NCBI GenBank assembly: GCA_003557125.1
Contig: PWPN01000163.1
Span: forward strand, 1 to 11,596
Direction of reading: 5' to 3'
Origin: Phycisphaerae bacterium
Lineage (GTDB): Bacteria > Planctomycetota > Phycisphaerae > UBA1845 > PWPN01
Length of the DNA: 11,596 bases
Both the position numbers and the translations under genes were made by a program. Shown piece by piece: positions 6,572 through 11,596 of this stretch. Below the pieces are notes generated by a model that ran no database searches, was not told the origin of the DNA, and saw only the letters and a program-made list of their open reading frames with translations. Each line of letters begins with the position of its first letter. The stretch's first letter is position 1.

Positions 6572-6691
6572 ATGACAGAATTGATCGGCAGTCCGATGCT
6601 GGCGTTTCTCGCATGGTGGCAATGGGTCGGCCTGATCGTGCTTATCGCATTGATCATCGTCTACTACCAGATGCGCAAGCAACAGACGTAA
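6572..6691 (+). CDS. 39-residue single-span membrane protein
   Basis: The sequence MTELIGSPMLAFLAWWQWVG continues with a hydrophobic stretch LIVLIALIIVYY and a basic end QMRKQQT. One transmembrane helix spans about residues 10-32, with the positively charged tail predicted on the cytoplasmic side and the N-terminus outside. Support for a real gene is good: AGGAG stands 7 bases before the ATG, a TTGACA promoter lies upstream, a hairpin terminator lies about 100 bases downstream, and hydrophobic and charged residues are arranged as in known small membrane proteins. The Trp cluster (WWQW, 15-18) would sit within the helix near its outer end. I do not recognise the family. Small proteins of this kind often bind and modulate a larger membrane complex, but no partner is indicated here. 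Confidence 0.75.
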   Translation: MTELIGSPMLAFLAWWQWVGLIVLIALIIVYYQMRKQQT

Positions 6692-6696
6692 ACTTA

Positions 6697-6748
6697 CGGT
6701 GCCCGGCATGGCATCGCGGTTACCCTGCCCACCAGGCGGAGGGCACCG
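6697..6748 (+). other. Possible structured RNA element after the small membrane protein gene
   Basis: A perfect 8-base-pair stem, cggtgccc (6697-6704) with gggcaccg (6741-6748), begins 5 bases after the stop codon and encloses 36 bases that can form shorter internal pairings. There is no T tract, so it is not a standard terminator. It could be a 3' untranslated region stabiliser or part of a small RNA. Confidence 0.35.
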
Positions 6749-6791
6749 GTATCGATGCTGAGCAGGCGACTACCGTGCAATGACCTTAACG

Positions 6792-6819
6792 AAGCCCACG
6801 GCCCTTCGGCTGTGGGCTT
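6792..6819 (+). terminator. Hairpin terminator between convergent genes
   Basis: A 12-base-pair stem (aagcccacggcc with ggctgtgggctt, one G-U pair) and a 4-base loop cttc, followed by a short TTT stretch. It ends the transcript of the small membrane protein gene and, lying about 60 bases past the stop of the convergent lipoprotein gene, may serve both strands. The T tract is short in both directions. Confidence 0.7.
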
Positions 6820-6877
6820 TGTCATGTGGGTTTGTCAGGGGCGAAAAGTGAGCGCCGCGAAATCGTGAATATCCATT

Positions 6878-7492
6878 TTAGAGGGGACGGTTGAACTGCG
6901 AACCGATCTTCTGGGTGATCGCGACCACCCGGGCGGGATCCTCGCGCGCTTCGAATCGGCCGGTGAACCGGGCAGTACCGAAGGGTTCAACCGCGTTGCC
7001 CATTCGGAACCGCGGCGTCAAGATGCCGGACTCGATCTGGCCGGTGAGTATCCCGTTGGATGCGTCGAGTTGGAAGATCGCAAAACCCGCACCGTCGTAA
7101 CGCACACCTGTCGGCGGGGTCCAGACGGCATAGTAGAGACGTGCATTGATCTGAGACGAATCGGCGAATGTCTTGCCCGGCCTGGGAATCCAGAAGGCTT
7201 TGAGATAGACAGCCTGTGTGATAGTCTGGGTGGGGTCCACCCCGCTGGGCTGCTGGCAATGCAGGATCAGCTCGATGCCGCCGTTGGGCGAGAGACGGTA
7301 GTAACCCTCCCGGAAATCGGCGTAGTGGGTATGCGCGGTCCCGTCGGGGTCATAGGTGACCACGTCAATTCGCCGGGGGGTCGCATCGCACGCGGCCATC
7401 CACAGGCTTACCGCGCACGTCACGACATACGCAAACTTCATCGTGCGACGCGCGACATGAACATTGTTCGACCCGATCCTTCGAGCTTCCAT
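6878..7492 (-). CDS. Lipoprotein of unknown function
   Basis: A 204-residue protein that I do not recognise. It has a type II signal peptide: MKFAYVVTCAVSLWMAAC, with the lipobox MAAC and the lipidated cysteine at residue 35. The mature part, about 170 residues, looks like a beta-rich globular domain (ITQAVYLKAFWIPRPG, INARLYYAVWTPPTGVRY, GFAIFQL, GTARFTGRFEA) with no catalytic motif visible. It ends GSQFNRPL. ATG 7492 is preceded by AGGGAG at 9 bases and is preferred, though it gives an unusually long 17-residue stretch before MKF. ATG 7441 would give a typical short lipoprotein N-terminus but has no ribosome binding site. The gene is followed by the shared hairpin at 6792-6819 and preceded by the HU gene's terminator, so it is probably transcribed alone. 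Confidence 0.75.
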   Translation of the reverse strand: MEARRIGSNNVHVARRTMKFAYVVTCAVSLWMAACDATPRRIDVVTYDPDGTAHTHYADFREGYYRLSPNGGIELILHCQQPSGVDPTQTITQAVYLKAFWIPRPGKTFADSSQINARLYYAVWTPPTGVRYDGAGFAIFQLDASNGILTGQIESGILTPRFRMGNAVEPFGTARFTGRFEAREDPARVVAITQKIGSQFNRPL

Positions 7493-7639
7493 GCTCGCTT
7501 GCTCCCTTCGCATGGAATTCTTTTCGCATCCACGGAACGGAAATTTTACGTGCAGCCGTCGGTATCCACAACCCCTTCATTGCGTACTGCCCGGCAGCGT
7601 CCGGCCAGGTTTCCAGCAAAAAGCTCCTTTGCCCCCATC

Positions 7640-7675
7640 AAAAAAGGCCGCGGGCGCTATGAACGCCCGACGGCC
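7640..7675 (-). terminator. Intrinsic terminator of the HU gene
   Basis: On the minus strand, GGCCG-T-CGGGCG pairs with CGCCCG-CGGCC (11 base pairs with one bulged base and a 7-base loop) and is followed by six T (complement of 7640-7645). It lies about 25 bases after the stop codon at 7699. Confidence 0.9.
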
Positions 7676-7698
7676 TGGAATCCTGCGCGGCGAATGCG

Positions 7699-8046
7699 TT
7701 ATTTTTTCTTCTTGACGGTTTTCTTCTTGGCGGTTTTCTTTTTGGTTTTCTTCTTGGCGCCACTATCGCCGAGGATGGAATCCTTGCACGCCTTGGCGAC
7801 GCGGAACTTCACGACCTTCTTGGCGGGAATCCGAATCGACTCGCCCGTGGCCGGGTTACGCCCCATCCGCGCTTTGCGATGGACGAGGACGAGCTTGCCC
7901 AGACCCGGCAGGGTAAAGCCGTTCTTGGCTTCCTTGTAGGCCAGATCCGCCAGCTCTTCGAGCATCAGTGCCGCTGTCTTCTTGGGCACTTCGACTCTCT
8001 CGGCGAGCTCCGATGCAATCGCCGACTTCGACATTGCCTTAGCCAT
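7699..8046 (-). CDS. HU/IHF-family DNA-binding protein with Lys/Thr-rich tail
   Basis: A 115-residue nucleoid protein that would bind and bend DNA as a dimer. The HU body covers about residues 4-94: helical part MSKSAIASELAERVEVPKK, strand GFTLPGLGKLVLVHRKAR, and the DNA-contacting arm with the family signature GRNPATGE (62-69) whose Pro intercalates in DNA. The usual C-terminal helix AKACKDSI follows. After it comes an extension of about 20 residues made almost only of Lys, Thr and Ala/Val (KKKT units, 97-115), absent from classical 90-residue HU and reminiscent of basic histone-H1-like tails. The start at 8046 is firm, with AAGGAGG six bases upstream. The gene has its own promoter and terminator and is monocistronic. 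Whether it is the main HU or a paralogue cannot be told here. Confidence 0.93.
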   Translation of the reverse strand: MAKAMSKSAIASELAERVEVPKKTAALMLEELADLAYKEAKNGFTLPGLGKLVLVHRKARMGRNPATGESIRIPAKKVVKFRVAKACKDSILGDSGAKKKTKKKTAKKKTVKKKK

Positions 8047-8071
8047 GACATACCTCCTTGCTATAAACCTT

Positions 8072-8089
8072 AGGCTTCCATGTAAGCCT
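8072..8089 (-). promoter_or_regulatory. Palindrome in the leader of the HU gene
   Basis: AGGCTTACATGGAAGCCT (minus strand) has 6-base arms around a 6-base centre. It lies within about 10 bases downstream of the predicted start of transcription and about 25 bases before the start codon, so it could be an operator or a 5' stem-loop. Confidence 0.4.
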
Positions 8090-8099
8090 GTGCGGCGGG

Positions 8100-8128
8100 A
8101 TCATAAACAATCGTTTGTCGGGCGTCCA
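8100..8128 (-). promoter_or_regulatory. Promoter of the HU gene
   Basis: On the minus strand, TGGACG (complement of 8123-8128), 17-base spacer and TATGAT (complement of 8100-8105; five of six matches to TATAAT). Transcription would start near 8093, about 47 bases before the ATG. The bases upstream of the -35 box (8131-8180) are rich in A and T, which could act as an UP element. Confidence 0.6.
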
Positions 8129-8383
8129 GTAGAAAATGCCTAAAAACATTGACTTTTTTTAAGGTCGGTTAAAAATATTCCGGGCCGTTTGCGAGCAATC
8201 TCTCGTCTGACAGTCAAGGCGAGCTCTGACACGAAGGCCGATCGGCGCTCTTGGCGCCCCCTCCGGATACGTCGTGCCCGTGCGACGAAAGCTGCTCACC
8301 CGGGACCGTACGACGTCGCGCGTCGCCCATAAACAGCGTTTTCTGGCCATAAATACCGTGTTTCTCCAAGGAGTGTCCGCCAT

Positions 8384-8403
8384 CCCGTAAGGATTCCTAC
8401 GGG
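8384..8403 (-). terminator. Hairpin directly after the NAD kinase stop codon
   Basis: cccgta (8384-8389) pairs with tacggg (8398-8403), with two more G-C pairs inside past a bulge. It follows the stop codon immediately but has no T tract on the minus strand, so it is at best a weak or factor-dependent terminator. Confidence 0.35.
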
Positions 8404-8404
8404 T

Positions 8405-9238
8405 TTACCGCCCCCATCCGAGCTTTGAGATAAGGGTGTGCCACTTGGGTTGAGAAGGGTTGCGCATGAGCAGGAAATCGATCGGTGCCTGGCTGACCTT
8501 CAGCGCATCCCCCTCTGCCAGCGGCAGCGGAATCTGCCCGTCCACCACGAGGCTTGTGCCCTCGTTGGCCTGACGGATATGCACCTCGATCGTCTCCGCT
8601 CCGGCGAAGACGAAGGGCCGATGGGTGAACGAATGCGGAGCGATGGGTGAAAGAACCATCGCCCGGACCTCCGCCTGAACGAGAGGGCCTCCGACGGACA
8701 TGTTGTGGGCGGTCGATCCCGAAGGGGTCGCCACCACCAGGCCGTCGCCGTCGAATGTGGTCAGATGGCTCTGGTCCACTTCGATCGAGAGCTTGACCAT
8801 GCGGTAGGGAGGCCCCGCATGGACTACGAAGTCGTTGACGGCCAGGCTCTGAAAGGCTTCCCGCCCATCTCTTGTCACCGTGACCTCGAGCATAATACGG
8901 CTGCTGACAAGAGCGGAATCGTTCAGAAGGGTATCGAGGTGGTGCACGACCTCATCCATGCTGAATTCGGCCAGAAACCCCAGTTTCCCGAGGTTGACGC
9001 CGATGATGGGGATCTGCCGGCAGTCCAGGCTGCGAACGACGGCCAGGATGCTGCCATCGCCGCCAAGGACGATCGCGCGATGCGGGTTCATCTCGGCGCA
9101 ACTTGACGTCTCACCGATGGGCTGCGTCGCGATGACATCCACCTCGCCGCAAATCCGATCGAGCAGCGAAGCCAGGACGGTTTGCGCCTCGGGTTTACCT
9201 GGATTGTACAAGACGATGATTCGCGGTCGATTTTGCAT
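8405..9238 (-). CDS. nadK: NAD kinase (ATP/polyphosphate-dependent)
   Basis: A 277-residue cytoplasmic kinase that phosphorylates NAD to NADP, the sole route to NADP in bacteria. Motifs in order: GGDGSIL (59-65, with catalytic D61), NLGKLGFL (82-89), ND at 135-136 in the position of the usual N-[ED] NAD-binding pair, DGDGLVVATPSGSTAH (163-178), SVGGPLV (181-187) and SPIAPHSFTHRP (197-208). The usual GSTAY is GSTAH here, a small departure. Length matches the family. The frame stays open to 9670, but that extension overlaps the divergent gene at 9406 and carries no conserved residues. ATG 9238 directly precedes the first strand (RPRIIVLYNPG) as in other NAD kinases. ATG 9310 is a weaker alternative. 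No good ribosome binding site precedes either. Confidence 0.94.
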   Translation of the reverse strand: MQNRPRIIVLYNPGKPEAQTVLASLLDRICGEVDVIATQPIGETSSCAEMNPHRAIVLGGDGSILAVVRSLDCRQIPIIGVNLGKLGFLAEFSMDEVVHHLDTLLNDSALVSSRIMLEVTVTRDGREAFQSLAVNDFVVHAGPPYRMVKLSIEVDQSHLTTFDGDGLVVATPSGSTAHNMSVGGPLVQAEVRAMVLSPIAPHSFTHRPFVFAGAETIEVHIRQANEGTSLVVDGQIPLPLAEGDALKVSQAPIDFLLMRNPSQPKWHTLISKLGWGR

Positions 9239-9288
9239 GGAATACGGCTTCCATCCTTGCAGGACACGCACGTGTTCGGGTTCGTTAA

Positions 9289-9317
9289 AGGGTAACGGTG
9301 TGCTCGGCATATGGCAA
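9289..9317 (-). promoter_or_regulatory. Candidate promoter of the NAD kinase gene
   Basis: On the minus strand, TTGCCA (complement of 9312-9317), a 17-base spacer and TACCCT (complement of 9289-9294). Transcription would start near 9282, which would exclude the upstream ATG at 9310 and support 9238. The -10 box is weak. Confidence 0.3.
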
Positions 9318-9348
9318 CAGAGATCCGGAAATTCGCGTATCAAGCGGT

Positions 9349-9376
9349 TTGGTTTGCCCCGAAGGCATGGTATGAT
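9349..9376 (+). promoter_or_regulatory. Promoter of the large exported protein gene
   Basis: TATGAT at 9371-9376 is preceded by TGG, an extended -10 element, with TTGGTT at 9349-9354 as a weak -35 at 16 bases. Transcription would start near 9383, giving a leader of about 23 bases with GGAG six bases before ATG 9406. Confidence 0.5.
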
Positions 9377-9405
9377 CGGGTAAACCGGAAGCGCTGGAGA
9401 TACCC

Positions 9406-11596
9406 ATGCACACCCGGAAGATTCAAACACGACTGTTCGTGCCGTACCCCGCTGGGGGACCGTCATTTCCCACCACGCACCGAGTCCTGCGGGGAGCGAG
9501 TTGGCCTTGGCTGTCGACATGGTGCCTCGTGGGCATGCTGCTCGTATTGGGCTCGCCCATCCAGTCACATCGAACCGAGGCTGCCTGCGGGAGCATGCCA
9601 GCCATGCCGATGTTACTGAGCGGCACGAGTCCATGGAGCCAACCGGAAGAGCCGACGGTCGACGCTTCATCGGTCGCTATCGACCCGGGCGATCATGCAG
9701 CCATCGAGGCGATGAACGACCCGGCCGAACTGGTCGCCTTCGCCCGGCGGCTGGTGATCCGGCGTCGCGAGTCGGCGGCTCGGATGGCCATCGCCAAGGC
9801 GTGCCGACTCGAACCCGAGCTTCTGGAAGACGACAAACGGGCTTCGCCGCGGAGCTGGCGGAGTGTGTGGTTCGGTCACCGGGCGGAACTCCGTACCGAG
9901 CGTCTTGCGCCCAATGATGCGGTCGGCCGGGTGGCGATTGCCAACTGGCTCGGCGAGGCGGGGCTGGGCCGTGAAGCGCGGACGATGCTCCGGGCAGCCC
10001 TGAAGATCGACCCTGCCCTGCCTGAAGCGCTCGAACTGGCCGAAGCATGGTACCTGTTCGGGGGCGGTCCGTTCCAATTCGATCTGACCTTGGCCGCTAC
10101 CGAAACCCTGTTTCTCGACTCGATCTTTGACGAAGGCGAACAGCGGGCGGCAGCGCGGGGCCGTCAGTGGATGCTCCTGCCCTTCGCGTATCGTCCGGAC
10201 GAGGAGAGCCTCGATCTCCAAGGCGCCATGCTCCGGGTGATCGCCGATGCCAGGCATCACTGTCGCGTCATTGGCATGATGCTTATTGAGGCGCCGGGCA
10301 GCGGTACGTACGGGCATCACGATACGGCACCGATGCCTCGCCTTTCGCTCCAGTCTTCGAGCGAACCCGTCTGGGAACGTCTCCGATTCGAAAGCGACGA
10401 AGCCGGCACGGCCCGCGTCATTGGATACAACCTTCTTCCCCCGCCCTCCCGGCGCGCCGCCAGATCGGGCACACGCGCCTCGCGGACGGGGGTGCCGATC
10501 GGGCCTGCCTCCGGGCGCCTCAGCGGATATGCCGCCTTTGTCCTGGATATCCCGGAGAATGCGCAACAGCTCGACATCGTCTTCAGGGACGAGATCGGTC
10601 TGACATTGTCCGTTCCGCAGCTGAAGACGCTTTCAGCGGACACGGACGCCATGCCGCCGGGCGAACGCAGGGAGCTCGTCGAGGCTTTGAGCGCGTTCAT
10701 CGGCGATTCCAATCCCGCGATGGTCTCGGCGGCGGTTGCCAGGCTTGGAATGATCCGCTGGAATCTTGCCCGACACTTGGCGCCGAGTAGCGGCCATGAA
10801 CCGCTGCCGAGCCGAGACGCTGGTGAAACGCTCGCTCGGATCGAAGACGCATTGATCGCAGCTGCCATCCACAAGGATACGCACGTACGTCAGACAGCGT
10901 TCCAAATGCTCGTCCATACGCCGACACTGCTCAGTCGGGGATTGCTTACGTCACTTTCTTCGTCCGACGACCCGCATGGGCTCATGTCTCTTCTGGACCA
11001 GGTCGAGAATACGGTCGCGTCGGCCGGTGATACGGACGCGAGTACGTTCCGTCATCCGGGCGCTGCCGTGCGGGTTCCCGAACACGTCCGTGACTTTGCC
11101 GAACTGGAGATCGCGCCGATTTCAGACAATGTGTTCCTTCTCCTGTCGGCCTGCCTGAACAGCGGACACGAGCAGGCTGTGGCACAGTCGTTGGATATCC
11201 TGCTGGCGGACGGATCGCGTCAAAGCGCGCTGGTGTTGATGGAAGCGTCAGCCGGGATCCGGGCATTGCTGATCGATCGACTGGCCGACCTCGAGGAAGG
11301 GGCGTTCAAATCGGCCCTGTTCGGCATCATCGCATCAAAGGCCGACACCGAAATGCTGACACGGCTCCTCGATGCCTGCGGGGACATGGAACCGACGATC
11401 CTCGATCTCGACGCCCCCCTCCTTACGCTGCTGCGTCGCCCTCTGCCGTTCTCCCTCCAGGCGCGCATCGTGGGGCTGCTTGCAGGGGCGGACCTGTCGA
11501 ACGTAGGGGATGCCCGTGCCGCTGAGCAGGTATGGATTCCTCTGACGAACCGTGCGTTGCAGGATGCGACGCTGGCCACGGCTGTCCTGGAACTGG
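9406..11596 (+). CDS. Large exported or membrane-anchored helical-repeat protein, partial (3' end beyond window)
   Basis: An uninterrupted frame of 730 codons runs off the right edge. ATG 9406 has GGAG at 6 bases and a promoter just upstream. A hydrophobic segment at about residues 33-50 (WPWLSTWCLVGMLLVLGS), after a basic N-terminus, is a signal peptide with an unusually long n-region or a membrane anchor. Residues about 85-215 are helical and include one TPR-like pair (NDAVGRVAIANWLGEAGLGREARTMLRAALKIDP, about 170-203). A mixed, probably beta-rich domain follows (about 285-410, with YAAFVLDIPENAQQLDIVFR), then a long helical region with HEAT-like character (about 420-730). No catalytic motif is seen and I do not recognise the family. 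It is transcribed divergently from nadK, so the intergenic space of about 170 bases serves both. Confidence 0.75.
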   Translation, partial: MHTRKIQTRLFVPYPAGGPSFPTTHRVLRGASWPWLSTWCLVGMLLVLGSPIQSHRTEAACGSMPAMPMLLSGTSPWSQPEEPTVDASSVAIDPGDHAAIEAMNDPAELVAFARRLVIRRRESAARMAIAKACRLEPELLEDDKRASPRSWRSVWFGHRAELRTERLAPNDAVGRVAIANWLGEAGLGREARTMLRAALKIDPALPEALELAEAWYLFGGGPFQFDLTLAATETLFLDSIFDEGEQRAAARGRQWMLLPFAYRPDEESLDLQGAMLRVIADARHHCRVIGMMLIEAPGSGTYGHHDTAPMPRLSLQSSSEPVWERLRFESDEAGTARVIGYNLLPPPSRRAARSGTRASRTGVPIGPASGRLSGYAAFVLDIPENAQQLDIVFRDEIGLTLSVPQLKTLSADTDAMPPGERRELVEALSAFIGDSNPAMVSAAVARLGMIRWNLARHLAPSSGHEPLPSRDAGETLARIEDALIAAAIHKDTHVRQTAFQMLVHTPTLLSRGLLTSLSSSDDPHGLMSLLDQVENTVASAGDTDASTFRHPGAAVRVPEHVRDFAELEIAPISDNVFLLLSACLNSGHEQAVAQSLDILLADGSRQSALVLMEASAGIRALLIDRLADLEEGAFKSALFGIIASKADTEMLTRLLDACGDMEPTILDLDAPLLTLLRRPLPFSLQARIVGLLAGADLSNVGDARAAEQVWIPLTNRALQDATLATAVLEL

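Larger units (their letters stand above)
8047..8404. other. Intergenic region between the HU and NAD kinase genes
   Basis: About 360 bases. The left third holds the HU leader and promoter and an A/T-rich stretch. The rest (about 8190-8380) contains no gene I can support: a 74-residue minus-strand frame at 8159-8383 has no ribosome binding site and no similarity that I recognise. Two imperfect direct copies of ccataaa followed by a G/T-rich tail begin at 8327 and 8347. Confidence 0.5.

Noticed and set aside
8159..8383. A 74-codon minus-strand frame between the HU and NAD kinase genes
   Set aside because: No ribosome binding site or known similarity; composition is Arg/Thr-rich as in random GC-rich frames.
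9667..10566. A 299-codon minus-strand frame opposite the large exported protein gene
   Set aside because: The plus strand has a longer frame with promoter, ribosome binding site and hydrophobic N-terminus. The minus frame shows no domain and is Arg/Gly/Pro-rich.

Overview
The window (11.6 kb, GC-rich) looks like a chromosomal segment of a free-living bacterium, most probably a planctomycete. That assignment is an inference from three things: a FlgI-like domain carried on a HEAT-repeat lipoprotein with no flagellar genes nearby, an HU protein with a long Lys/Thr tail, and a Pro/Tyr-rich secreted protein. No rRNA, tRNA, CRISPR array or prophage was seen.

Layout. The left part reads on the minus strand: a possible scrap of an IS1380-type transposase at the extreme edge (1-48), a Nudix hydrolase (70-522), a small secreted Pro/Tyr-rich protein (717-1043) with a strong intrinsic terminator (591-625), and a MarR-family regulator (1177-1710) with a good sigma70-type promoter. 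A 330-base divergent spacer separates it from a plus-strand block: S-methyl-5'-thioadenosine phosphorylase (2041-2937), a FlgI-like/HEAT lipoprotein (3386-5143) closely followed by the heme chaperone HemW (5179-6324), and a 39-residue single-span membrane protein (6572-6691) with its own promoter, ribosome binding site, structured leader and terminator. Then comes a minus-strand block: an unrecognised lipoprotein (6878-7492), HU (7699-8046) with promoter and terminator, and NAD kinase (8405-9238). The last gene (from 9406, plus strand) is a large exported or membrane-anchored helical-repeat protein that runs off the right edge. It is read divergently from NAD kinase.

The genes are mostly ordinary metabolic and housekeeping functions (purine/methionine salvage, heme trafficking, NADP synthesis, nucleoid architecture) interspersed with lineage-specific envelope proteins. 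At least four of the eleven intact or partial genes encode exported proteins: two lipoproteins, one periplasmic or cell-surface Pro/Tyr-rich protein, and the large partial protein. Apart from the FlgI-like gene with hemW (35-base gap), every gene seems to have its own transcription signals, so the window is a set of single genes rather than a dedicated operon or defence system. I found no convincing new multi-gene system. The most unusual items are the flagellum-free FlgI lipoprotein and the small membrane protein with its structured flanks.
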